Assembly (NCBI GenBank): GCA_002270565.1
Contig: NQMI01000149.1
Location: 28,755-92,754, forward strand
From: Stenocarpella maydis
Lineage: Eukaryota > Ascomycota > Sordariomycetes > Diaporthales > Diaporthaceae
Reading direction: 5' to 3'
DNA length: 64,000 nucleotides
Shown here: in pieces, positions 10,482 to 21,729 of the stretch
Layout: every line of letters begins with the position of its first letter
Numbering within the stretch: position 1 is the first letter of the stretch
Made by a program: the position numbers and the translations under genes
The notes under the pieces: model-generated
What the model was told of the DNA's origin: nothing
What the model saw: only the letters and a program-made list of their open reading frames with translations
The model's database searches: none

Positions 10482-13392
10482 CTGCTGCGCTGGTGTGTGT
10501 GCCGCTCTGTTGTTTTCTTTGGTGGTATGTTTAGGCTGTCGTGGAGGAAGACGGTCTTGTTTGGGAGGCGTGGTCACTACTTTGCAAGGCAGAATAACTT
10601 TTTCTTTTCTCCGCCGCCTCTTCGTGGTTGTAGCAGGCGCACGGTGTAGGAGTTGTATTAATTATCCCTCTCGTATTGGATGATATCATGATCAATTTCT
10701 ACGTGGGCGATATCTGTTCACTCCTAACTGCGCCTGCATATTCCTGCTCACACCTGCTCTTGAGGCTAGTGATAATGCGTAACTTCACGTGGCTGAGAAC
10801 CTGCGGTTATTATAATAATTAATTATATCCACCAGATTGATGGGATAAAACACTTGACCTGCCAGAACTTGGGACTCGAAGAGTCTCACACTGCTCTGGA
10901 CCGCAAGTAGCCGCTGGTAGGGGAGTGTATGGAGCTTGGCCCTTATCCTCAAGACCCGTAGGAATGCCCGGCCGGGCGGTACCCTAAGCTTGTCGGATCG
11001 CTCCTGTTGATGCCTGAGACTCTTGGGCTTAACCCCTGGGCCGTTAGAAAACATGACAGCCCTTCGGACAATAGCTACGGCATCTAGAATATAGTAAAAG
11101 CCATGGGCAAGCGACTGGAGTGCCGAGTAGGCTCCGGCTGGTTACCTCTGGGAGCTGTGGCTGTTGTCAGTCTCGGATGAAGGCATGGCAAGGTCAGTGG
11201 ATGTCGAGGTGAAAAGGCAGGAAAGCGACAGGGTGGTTGCTGAAAGGGGCTGCGGCTATGTGGTCAAGCCTGATAGCCACTTCGCAGCGTCTTATCCATT
11301 CTGGAGGTACGCTTTAACTACCTTATCGGCGCAACGACCTCCGTTGGTTGCCTTCGCCCTTTTTGTGCGTCTCATACTGCATCTCTGGGGTCCATGTTGC
11401 ATGTTGGTCCCTGGATTTCTTCGCTAAGAACCAACACATGCTATTTTGGGACCTGGGGATACTCCCTTCCAAGAGTAAAAGAAAGAAGAAAAAAAAAGAA
11501 GAAAAAAAAAGAAGAAAAAAAAAGAAGAAAAAAAAAGAAGAAAAAAAAAAGAAGAAAAAAAAAGCAGAAAAAAAAAAGAAGAAAAAAAAAGAAGAAAAAA
11601 AAGAAGAAAAAAAAAGAAGAAAACAAAAAGAAGAAAACAAAAAAACAGCGGTTAGATGCATGTTGCAACAAGGTAGGAACTGCGGTAAAGCAGGCCGCGA
11701 CCCGCCAACAACGTTGATCTCATCCCACACCGGGGCCACACAAGGCGAATTCTGAGCCTGCCGACGCTGTTATTTAACGTACGAGGAGACTTCCCCTGCA
11801 CGAATGGGCCGGAGGAAGCGCAAGTCGTGGAACGTGACTACGCCGCCAGGCCTCCTGCAAGTGTCATCCGCTGATGGCTACTGAGACCTGGCCGGGCTGT
11901 TTCAGCAGTAGCCGGCGGTGCCAATGGTCTCACGGCAGGTAGCCACGCCGGCGAAGAGACGCATAGAGTGACACTGGTCGAGATCAGAAGGCCTGAAACA
12001 CAGGGTTGGGATTCGTAGATCATGTTTGCCCTACGGTCCTGGCCCAGACTGGCTGTTCTAAGAATATCCAGGTTGTGAGATTCTCTGAGGGGATGCTGAA
12101 AGTCGGTGCGGAAAGGCAACTATCTCGATGAAATGCCTCTGGTATAAAATCGGGTGCTTCCCGCATGAAGATGGTTAACTTGATCTGTATCCTCACCGCA
12201 CTTCGTTCCGAACCCAGCCTCCATATCGCCATTTATTGTCTATTACTCGTCTTCGCGTTACTCGAAATCTTGCAACGCAACAGTTTCAAAAGCTTACACA
12301 TGCTCGAGTAGGGCAAAGCTAAGAGGCCTGAGTGTGATTGCTTTTGATAATGGCAGGCCAGTGGGATTAATGAATGTGTAGGACCAGTGTGTGCTGCTGC
12401 GTTTGGTTGGCTACTTACCCTGTTACGTGTTTTGGCCCTGCTGGTTAGTGCTTTGCAGTTTAGACTACTGAGCCGGCCTCAAATATAGCGGATGGGATAA
12501 ATTTTCGGTTTTCACGTGCACAAATTGACCTGGATAGATCTCACAACCTAGGGTTGCAATCCGGATGCACTGTAGCAGTAAATACTAGAGGTGAATAGGC
12601 CTTGCGGCCTTCCGCAATCGTTACACCCTTCTGCAAGGCATATACCTACTCCAAGGCTTGCAGAGACCTCAATGCCTAGGCCACATGAAACATAGAAAGC
12701 GTATAATTAGAATCTAGAGTTGCTCTGTGTGCTTAAGGTTAAGGTTTAGCTGAAAAGGAATCCTCTTCTAGGTATATGTAGTACTTTCCTTGAGGAATTC
12801 CTCTTCTTAGTCTTCTCGGCCAGATGCTCGAGGCCTCTTTCTAGCTACGTATGTATTCCTTGAAATTCATTTCGTAACTCTTACGGCAAAAACTGCCTAG
12901 GCTTTGCGGGATTCGCAAGCATTACGGATAATACACATCTTAAGGACGACGCAAACTCTTACAAACTATTACGGTCCTCTGCAAGCCCTATTGGGTGTCT
13001 CTAAACCCCAGTCTAGATACACTTTGGAAGCCGCCCCTGCCCGGGACTGTGACGTGTAGGGCTACTGTTAGAAGGTCCTTCTTTGTAGAGTTTAGATATT
13101 ATTGACTGTATCCTCTAGAGGTGTTATACTTACTCCTTGAATCCCATAGACTGAGCCGTGGTGCATTAAAGGAATTCATTCAAGGTGCTTGTTTACTCGA
13201 TTTTACCGCTTACAATCACTGCTAAGCCCATACCGGCTGAGGAAATGGATATCAGTTGACAATAGGGACTTTATGTATATTATCTGCTTAATAACTCACT
13301 GTATTTCTTGATTCCTTACTCTATTAACCTCCTTATATATATTGCTAGTATGTGGCACACTTGGAATGATTTGTGAGGCACGATTTAGTATA
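10482..13392. other. Long gene-poor gap between hydrolase and first monooxygenase
   Basis: I see no gene. The gap holds the purine microsatellite at 11473-11645 and otherwise mixed-composition sequence with only short frames. The right end is the 3' flank of the minus-strand monooxygenase. Confidence 0.45.
11473..11645 (+). repeat. Purine microsatellite, GAA plus A-run units
   Basis: About 170 bases almost wholly A and G on the plus strand, built from repeats of GAAGAAAAAAAA with small length variation. The Lys/Arg/Glu-only and Phe-only open frames across it are artefacts of composition. Such homopurine tracts can form triplex DNA and exclude nucleosomes; no specific role is evident. Confidence 0.9.
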
Positions 13393-15162
13393 CTACGCTG
13401 AGATTCCAGATGATTTTCTCGGAAAGAAGTCTTGTGGGACTTGAAAGTCTGGGTCGTAAGCCTTCATATAGTCGACAGAGCGTTGCACTGTATCCACACG
13501 ATAATTGAACTTGAGCGTCTCCTCGGCATTGGCTTGCGGAAGTGTTGCGGTTAGTGAACATTATTGAGAGTAGTGCCCAGATGTTGCACAAATGACACAA
13601 TGAATTACTCACTAGGCAGGGCTTGACCTTCTAAATAACCCATTACTTCGTCGGGCGGCTTTTGGTCAAGACCGTAATTACTGAGGATCTGAATAGCCGA
13701 CGCGCGATGATGTCTGATCTTCTGGTAGATCTCCAGGCGCTCTTCAATCGTGTCCTTGGATGCACCAGCCATCACGAGTCCCAAGGCCAATCCATCTTCT
13801 AACCCCTGGGCTCCTCCTTGGCCTTGGTCTAGAATCGTACTGTTAGAATCTTATCACATAAGAAGATAAATGGCCAGTTGAAACATAGTACACTTTTCAA
13901 CGGCCATATCACTTACGAGGGAGCATAGGGTGAGCAGCATCACCGACAATGGCCAATTTGCCTCTGTGCCATATTGGGATGGGTGGTCGGTAGAGGAGAG
14001 GCCAGCGCTTGAATTCTGGACATTTGCTAGTGACAGAAGAACTGGCAGTTAGCATCCCACATGCATGATTTCAAATTTTCTCCTTAGTGGCTCACCTGAC
14101 AACTGCAAGTAGACCCGGATCATAACCTTCTAGAGCTTTGAGAACTTCTGCTTTGTCGGCTGGTGTATCCCAGTCTTGAAGACTAAGTCAGCATCATGAG
14201 CTCATTCATCGATCGTGCTTAAAAGCTGTCACCATCGCGGATTATGCTCACCCTCCTTGTTAGTGCCCAGCGTATCATTTCTGCACATGATGGTAAAATT
14301 GAGTACTTCAGAGCTGTCAAAGCGTATCAGCAGGATTCTTCGTTGTAGTTTCGTCCCTACGGACAGAAGTGACATACTCGCGACACGGATAATAGACTAG
14401 TCTTCTGGCGTTTTCTGGGTCTGGCCAAATCCGAAGTCCTTGCATGCCCACAAGACTTTTTGTGAAGAAACGCGTCTCCGGATCATTCTCCACTTCAACC
14501 CTTGGGATGAGGAAGCGATAGCAGCAGTTTGAGTGTTGCGCAGGCTGAGGAGGATTTGAACTGCCCAGGACAGTCACCGCAGATATGGAATGTATGCCGT
14601 CCGCACCGATCACAAGATCACCGTGGACCACGGTTCCGTCTTTCAATGTCATGGCAGGAGTTTCTGGGTCCTATTCAAACGTGATACTCGTCAGCTTACC
14701 AGAAATATCATAGCGCACGTGAGACGCTCAATAAATGCAGTCTTCATTTTCACATACAAAAGACACGACCTCCGATTTGGTTTTGATCACAACGGGTGTC
14801 CCAGGGCCATCTATCTCAGTTGCCATGCGCTTCAAGTTCTCATGCAGGTCAACCCGGTGAGCATAATAAAGGTGCGCCCCATAAGTCTCAATATTGTGTC
14901 TGAAGTCTGAATGGTACAGAACCTTGTCGCACTGCATAGGGGAAAAGATATACATGGATTCCGACGGCACAAACTTGGCCTTGACCACGTCAAGTCCCAT
15001 TGGGATCAGCAAACGGGAGACGTTGGGTGGCACGTTGATGGCGGCTCCGAACTCGTGATTCAGCGCGGATCTCTCGTATATTGTCACCTCATGTCCGCAT
15101 CGGCGGAGGGATATGGCGGTGCTGAGTCCGGCGACTCCGGCACCGGCAATGATAACACGCAT
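13393..15162 (-). CDS. FAD-dependent monooxygenase (first of two)
   Basis: Seven exons can be joined without a break: 15162-14758, 14670-14378, 14313-14252, 14174-14096, 14026-13917, 13828-13613 and 13532-13393, giving 434 residues. All introns are GT..AG and 64-88 nt. The N-terminus carries the FAD dinucleotide fold ([16 protein letters not shown], then acidic YER). The middle has [12 protein letters not shown], the DG motif of class A flavin monooxygenases. The late motif is [12 protein letters not shown] followed by [13 protein letters not shown], which contacts the FAD phosphates and ribose. The family uses NAD(P)H and O2 to hydroxylate aromatic rings. It is convergent with nothing close and its 5' end faces the transposon block 260 bases away. 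A tailoring role in the polyketide pathway is inferred from position. Confidence 0.9.
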
Positions 15163-17219
15163 GACGGTATTATGGGATATTATGGGAGATGACCGGCTCA
15201 GAGACTGTAGATGGATGCAAAGAAATGGGTAGAGGTCACTCTATAGTACTTTTTTTTAAAAAAAAAAGATATCAACCTGTGCGAGTCAGAACCGGGAGGG
15301 GGAATCTTGCACCCCTGCGGGAGAAATCACTTGCTCAGCCCAACTTGGGGTTAGACTACCCTACTTTTGCCCCACCTCAAATGCCAAAACTTTCAGATAC
15401 TTAAAGATACTTAAGGATATAACGTGGTTTACCACCAAGTAGAACATATCACCAAGTAGAACACTTTTGCGATTTCCGCTAACTTCTATTAGCCCCAGCA
15501 CCCTCCTAGGGCTAAATAATTAATAAAAGTTAGCACCAATTAGTACTAACTATACTTAAATACTCATTTTTAATTTATTTAATTAATTTAGAGAAGTTAG
15601 GGTAAGTATAAGGAGGCCTATAAGTATTAAGGTTTTAGTAAGACAGTCTTTTTTAGTACCAGTTGCATCTTTAATTTTTATATTATTCTTATACTAACCT
15701 ACTTATCTAAATATTTAATACTTTAGCATTCTATAATAACAATATATATCCTATATCTCAAGAGGGTAAAATACTCTTAGTAACTTAGGATATTTAGAAA
15801 CTAAAAAAGAATAATATAAAACCTATAACGTGGTTTACTAGTAAGTAGCGGATATCAGTAAGCGGCGGATTTTTGCTATTTCCGCTGGCTTCTATTAACG
15901 CCAGCACCCCCCTAGGGCCAAATAATCAATAAAAGTTGGTACCAATTGGTACTAACTACACTTAATTGCTTACTTCTAATTAATTCTACTAATTTAGAGG
16001 GGTTAGCGGGGCTATAGTGCTAGTTCAAATATGCTAACTTTTAGCAGGAAAAACGCACTTTGCACTAAATGGTGCCAACTTTGCCCTTAAAATTGCAATC
16101 AGCCGCGGACTACCAATATATATATATTCGCACTAACTAATGCTAACTAGGCTGGATCCACTATAATACAGTTGGAATCTAATCTACTAGACCATTCTTC
16201 CTCTTTCTTATATATTCTTATATTATGCCTAATCTTACTATAGTTGCTATAGCGTTATTTACTCTATCTACCCCAGACTGACTCCTTAGTACTACTACTA
16301 AATTTACCAGCTAGCTACTTCCCTTTTTATTGATTATTGCCTAAGATTCCTTAATAGTAAGTGCCCTTTTAAGCTATATTTAGGTTCTTTTAGCCCTTTG
16401 GCGTTTAGTAAGTACTTTGTTGGCCTCTTAAAGTATTTGGATCTGCTTGCTTATAAGTATAATTAAGTATGCTATTACCTGTGCTCCCTTTGTTATTTGA
16501 TTAATAGCCTTTATAATTAGTAAATGGGAGCTCCCCTAATAGGTGGAGATCCTACTTTTAATAAAACTTAATTGCTTGATAGTTTGTTAAGTATTAGAGG
16601 GTGTTTGAGACTCCTATTATTAGGGAGAAATAGGGATGGATAGTACCAGAGTTTTTAGGTAGATATTAAGCTTAAAAATAATAGAATCCAAGTCCTAAAG
16701 TATAATTCTAGCTCCTCTAAATACAACTATAATGTTTTCCTTTATAAAGGTCTTATTATAAGCTGCCTTAAAAGTAATAAAAAACTTAGACTTAGTAATA
16801 TAGTTGATTGAAGCTTAGATAAACTTACTGATTTCCCTGCTATATATATGCTTTAAAAGTAAATATAATGCGATATTTAATAGCTAAAATAAATAAGAAG
16901 AATATAGCAGTATATAGATAGAAATAATCTTATTCTCCTTATAGTATTAGTTAACCTTAGCTAATATGTAGCTCTTATAGCTATCTATAATTAATATTTA
17001 GTATATATTCTTTATTTATTATTTACTATACTTATTAAAGTGCTAAATCTATTTTAGGCTAGTTTTATTATTTATTTATCTATTTAGAGTAGTTATAATT
17101 ACCTATAAGCTAGAACAACCTAACTTTATAGTCTGGCTTATAAGATAATAGGCGCTCTAAATGATAATAAATGATGGGATACACCAGCCTATTGCATTAA
17201 TATACTTAATAGCTATTAC

Positions 17220-17462
17220 TTATTCCTTATTACTAGGCTGAATAGATTTAGCCTTTCTATGCTTATTAGCGTATATAACTACTAGTAATATACTAATTAT
17301 GCCTATTATAAAGCTAGTCTTATTGAAGTTATAGATATTATTATTGATGATCCTATATTTAGCTATTATATTATAAAGTAGCTTAAACTGGTTCTTAATA
17401 ACCTCTAGATCTTTATAGGGGGCCCTTTGATAGTTGTAGGAATAACTAAACTTAGCTTCCAA
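17220..17462 (-). pseudogene. Transposase relic (DDE, Fot1/pogo) in the nested copy
   Basis: An 80-codon open stretch contains IAKYRIINNNIYNFNKTSF and KAKSIQPSNKE, recognisable as the Fot1-type transposase core around the first catalytic Asp (family form: IYNFDETGF, then KSIQPGNRE). The catalytic Asp position has become Asn (NFN), in keeping with RIP or decay. Flanking sequence from about 16300 to 17770 continues the similarity but is full of stops. Inactive. Confidence 0.7.
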
Positions 17463-17792
17463 GCTAGGTTATATATTTATAAAGTATTAAGCCTAATACT
17501 TACCTACCAACTTAGTATTATATAACGCTGGTAAAAGGTTGGCTATATCCTCTATACTAGAAAGTTATAGGGGAAATCCTTAGATATCTTAATTAAGGTT
17601 ATATTAGATAAGCATTTACTCTTTAATTAGGTTAAGTTTATAGGTATTAATGTGTAATTCCTTATGACTTCATTATTATATTATCCTATATTATAGAGTT
17701 GTTTCTGATATATTAAAGATCTTAGTAGCTTAAGCTATAGATATAGGTTTCATGTTATTCTTTTTAGAGTTCTGAATAGCCTGGATTGCTAG

Positions 17793-18244
17793 TGTTATAA
17801 GCCAACACAAATGGCACCCCAGGGACCCATTTGGGGACTCAGGCATCCAAAAGCGACCACCACGACACGACCCCGCAGGACCCCAGCCGCTGAGTCAGCA
17901 CGGCCTAACCCAGAAGCCCAGGGTTAGGGCTGCAAGTGCTCATCCAAGATTAATGAGTAGCGATGAGTAATGGCTGCAAGTGCTCATCCAAGATCAATGA
18001 GCAACAATGAGCCAACTGAAGAGTCGGAATATATAAGAACACGGTTATTACCACAGTAGATAGCTTTCATAGAACAGACTCTTCAGTCGTCAATCTAAGT
18101 ATTCAATTCCAACATTGGATAGCCTCACAGCTAGTGATTATTGTTAGTCAACAATATTGCTCATCAACCGCCTAATAACGTATTCCGAACATAAACCCTT
18201 GATCTTTCAGGTTTAATGTACTCGGAAACCCTTTGATCATTACA
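17793..18244 (+). mobile_element. Solo LTR (452 bp) inserted in the nested transposon
   Basis: The segment starts TGTTATAAG and ends CATTACA, and is flanked on both sides by the same five bases GCTAG (17788-17792 and 18245-18249), a perfect target-site duplication. It has a TATA-like word followed by TATAAGAAC (about 18030-18045), consistent with a retrotransposon promoter on the plus strand, and two direct copies of GGCTGCAAGTGCTCATCC about 40 bases apart. Its composition is balanced, unlike the AT-rich host element, so it probably arrived after the RIP of the surrounding copies. No internal region or second LTR remains, so it is a recombination product. It is unrelated to the copia LTR at 38962. 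Confidence 0.9.
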
Positions 18245-18884
18245 GCTAGGAGTATTTTGCCCTCTTAAGATGTAGGATATATGTTATTATTATGGAATGC
18301 TAATGCGTTAAATATTTAGATAGGTGGGTTAGTGTAAGAATAATGTGAAAATTAAAGGTGTGACTTATGTTAAAAAAGAGCTATCCTATATAAACCTTAA
18401 TACTTATAGGCCATCCTATACCTACTAAAACCCCTCTAAATTAATAAAGCTAATTAAAATAAAGTAATTAAGTATAGTTAATACTAATTAGTGCTAACCT
18501 TTATTAATTATTTGGCCCTAGAAAGGTGCTGGTGTTAATAGAAGTTGGTGAAAATAGCAAAAGTCCGCTACTTACTAATATTTACTATTTACTAGTAAAC
18601 TACGTTAAGTATATATTAAACTACTAAAATCTTCAGTATCCCCTAAACTATATTATTCTATAGGATAAGTAAATAATATAGCTTTAAAGAATTATATATT
18701 AACTAATATAAAATTAACCTAATTAAAAAATAAATGCTTTCTTAATAAATTTTCAATTAAAATACCTATAGATTTCCCTTATAACTTTCTAGGATAAAAG
18801 ATATAGCTAACCTCCTACTAGTATTATATAATGCTAAGCTAGTAGGTAAGTACTAAACCTAATACTTTATAGATATATGTCTTA

Positions 18885-19130
18885 GCCTAAAGACTAGATT
18901 TAATTATCCCTATAACTATTAAACGTCCTTTTATAAAGATCCGGAGGTTATTAGAAACTAGTTTAGGATTCTCTATAATATAATAGCTAAATATAGGATT
19001 ATTAACAATAACCTCTATAAATCTAATAAGACCGGCTTTATAATAGGCATAACTATTATATTAATAATAGTTATATATATTAATAAGCATAAAGAGGCCA
19101 AATCTATCTAGCCTAGCAATAGGGAATAAG
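18885..19130 (+). pseudogene. Transposase relic in the outer copy
   Basis: The plus strand here is homologous to the complement of 17220-17462: the same words for the YNF-K-GF region, a Tyr/Asn-rich strand, and the QP-NRE end are visible, interrupted by stops. It marks the outer element's transposase gene, plus orientation. Similarity runs on to about 20100. Inactive. Confidence 0.6.
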
Positions 19131-20582
19131 CAATACCTATTAGACATATTAATATAATAAGCTAATATATCCTACTATTTATTATTATTTAGGGTGCCTA
19201 TTACCCTATAAGTTAGGCTATAGAGTTAGGTTTTCTTAGCTCTTAGGTACTTAAGCCTATTCTAAATAAATAAATAAATAATAAAACTAGCCTAGAATAG
19301 ATTTAATACTTTAATAAGTATATAAAACCTAATAGAAATATAGATTACTAGATATTAATTATAAATAGCTATAAGAGATATATATTAGATAAGTTTAACT
19401 AATACTATCAGAAAAATAAGATTATTATTATTTATATGCTACTATACTCTTCTTATCCAATCTAGCTACTAGATATTACATTATATTTCCCTCTTAAGCA
19501 TATATATAATAGGGAAATCAATAACTTTATCTAGGCTTCCATTAATTATATTACTAAATTTAAATTCTTTATTATATTTAAAGGAGCTTATAATAAGACT
19601 TTAATAGAGCATAATATTAAGGTTGTATTTATAAGAGCCAGAATTATACCCAAGGACCCGAATTCTATTATTTTCAAGCTTGATATCTACCTAAAAACTC
19701 TGGTACTATCCATCCCTATTTCCCCCTAATAATAGGAGTCTCAAACACCCTCTAATACTTAACAAACTATTAAGTAATTAGCTTTTATTAAAAGTAGAAT
19801 CTCTACCCATTAGGATAGCTCCCCTATACTAATTCTAAAGGCCATTTACTAGCTATTAAAGGGTTTATAAGTAATAGTATATAAGATTATAATTTTAAAG
19901 GATTGAATCTATATGCTTAAGAAAGCTAATATAGCATTTACTAAATACTAAAAGGCTAAAAGGACCTCGGTATATCTTAAAGGGGCACTTAATATTAAGA
20001 AATCCTAAATAATAATTAAAGAAAAGAAAAAGGGAAAGTAGCTAGCTAATAAAATTAATAGTAGCGCTAAGGAGGTAGTCTGTAGCAGACCAAATAAAAA
20101 ATGCTATAGTAACTATAGCAAGGTTAGGTATAATACTAGAATATATAAGAAAGAGGAAGAAGGGTCTAATGGATCAGATTCTAACTATACTATAGTAAAT
20201 CTAGTCTAGTTAGCACTAATTAGTACCAATATATATATATTAATAGTCTGTAGCAAACCATAATTTTAAGGCTAAAGTTAGCACCATTTGATATAAAGTG
20301 CATTTTTCCTACCAAAAGTCAGCCTATTTAAACTAATACTATAGCCCTACTAACCCCTCTAAATTAGTAAAATCAATTAGAAATAAGCAATTAAGTATAG
20401 TTAGCACTAATTAATGCTAACTTTTATCAATTATTTAGCCCTATGGGGGTGCTAGAGTTAACAGAAGTTAGCGGAAATCGCAAAGTTATTCCACTTGATA
20501 ATACGTTCCACTTAGTAATAAACCACGTTATAAGCACTTTTTAGTCGGGGGGGGTGGGGGTTTAGGGGCTTTCCTCCCGTAG

Positions 20583-20630
20583 TTAGGGTTAGGGTTAATA
20601 TTCAGGGTTAGCGGTAGTGGTTAGGGTTAC
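20583..20630 (+). repeat. Short telomere-like TTAGGG cluster
   Basis: Two perfect adjacent TTAGGG units followed by degenerate ones (CAGGGTTAG, GGTTAGGGTTAC) lie 50 bases outside the right end of the outer transposon, after a G-rich run at 20546-20560. TTAGGG is the usual filamentous-ascomycete telomere repeat. The tract is too short to be a telomere. Confidence 0.6.
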
Positions 20631-20728
20631 AGGTATGGAAAAAAGAAAAAGGAAGTGCTTTCAAGTACTTTGAAGTATGTCTTTCAGGATTCAAAATTGA
20701 AGTCAAATTCACCTTTCCTAAAATGGAA

Positions 20729-21356
20729 GTGCAAGTCATTTCTCCGACAGGGGGATGCAAGATTCCCCCACCCGAGTCGGAACAAAGTAAGAAAACTTAC
20801 GGGAAAAGAGACGGAACTACTTATTTAAGATAGAGCAAAGGATATCCCTTGAAAAGATTTGCATGGGATGTTACAATCTCTTGTAGCATATCTAGAAGAT
20901 ACGGATTAATTGCATAAATGGTCCGCTAAATCAATCCCAGCCGGCATATATTTTACGAACCTAATACATTCTTTCCCTAAGCCCACCCTGAGACTTTCTC
21001 TTAGCTCAAAGTTAGTTTCAATAATGTAACACAAACATTCCTGTGCAAGTGATTTCTCCAACAGGAGGATGCAAGATTCCCCCTACCGAGTTGGAACAAA
21101 GTAAGAAAACTCGCGGGAAAAGAGACGGAACTACTTATTTAAGATAGAGCAAAGGATATCCTTGAAAAGATTTGCATGGGATGTTACAATCCCTTATAGT
21201 ATATCTAGAAGATATGGATTAATTGCATAAATAGTCCGCTAAATTAGTCCCAGCCGGCATATGTCTTATGAACCTGATATATGCTTTCCCTAAGCCCACC
21301 CTGAGACTTTCCCTTAGCTCAAAGTTAGTTTCAATAATGCAACACAAACATTCCAG
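20729..21356. repeat. Tandem direct duplication, two units of 314 bp
   Basis: Unit 1 (20729-21042) and unit 2 (21043-21356) both begin GTGCAAGT and share nearly all sequence, including GGAAAAGAGACGGAACTACT and CCCACCCTGAGACTTTC. Most differences are C/T or G/A transitions, as from RIP-like mutation. No coding content. The block forms most of the upstream region of the second monooxygenase. Confidence 0.9.
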
Positions 21357-21729
21357 TGCAGCGCCTCAAGCCCCAGCCCAGTGGGACCTGTTCTGGAGCG
21401 ATCCCCGCTAGTTGTTTTAACTCTATGCACTGGAAACTTTTGGCTTTGTGGCAATTCATTCATTTTGCCCCATAGACTCTACCTATTAATGTAAATTCAC
21501 TTCCGCTATACCAGTATTGTTCAATTCTCTGCCTACCCTCTAGATAGCAACACCCTGCCCCCTTAGTCGCGTTAATACTTCACCGCTTTTTCAAGCGGTC
21601 AAGAGATAGCCACATCATCCGTAGAGCTGGTGTCACCTACCACGTTCGGGATCAAAAACCTCAGTTCCCAATCTGAGACCATGGCCTATTATGTCCCTTG
21701 TATGTACAATGAACAGAAACACCAAGACG

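Larger units (their letters stand above)
15826..18607 (-). mobile_element. Nested second copy of the same pogo-type element, inverted
   Basis: It starts TAACGTGGTTTACTAG at 15826, right after a TA, and ends with a mutated complement (CTAGTAAACTACGTTA) at 18607. Without the solo LTR and its duplicated 5 bases it is about 2325 bases, almost the same as the outer copy (2329). It lies in the opposite orientation, so its transposase relic reads on the minus strand. It interrupts the outer copy at a TA. Interior sequence is AT-rich and heavily mutated; no intact gene remains. Confidence 0.85.
15420..20530 (+). mobile_element. Outer Fot1/pogo-type DNA transposon, RIP-decayed and split by a second copy
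   Basis: Terminal inverted repeats begin TAACGTGGTTTA at 15420 and end with its complement (TAAACCACGTTA) at 20530, with TA on both outer sides (15418-15419, 20531-20532), the Tc1/mariner-pogo target. Its 5' part is 15420-15825 and its remainder 18608-20530, together about 2329 bases; the break is the insertion of the nested copy. Aligning 15420-15825 followed by 18608 onward with the complement of the nested copy gives a continuous match across the joint. AT-rich sequence, many stops and C-to-T style differences point to RIP. The inner TIR sequence also includes CACTTTTGCGATTTCC near the end, shared by all four ends. Confidence 0.85.

Noticed and set aside
9453..10577. 374-codon minus-strand frame opposite the MBL hydrolase
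   Set aside because: Antisense of a GC-rich coding region; low-complexity His/Arg/Val content and no domain, whereas the plus strand has all metal ligands.
11323..11755. Lys-rich and Phe-rich open frames across 11473-11645
   Set aside because: Produced by the purine microsatellite; no real protein expected.
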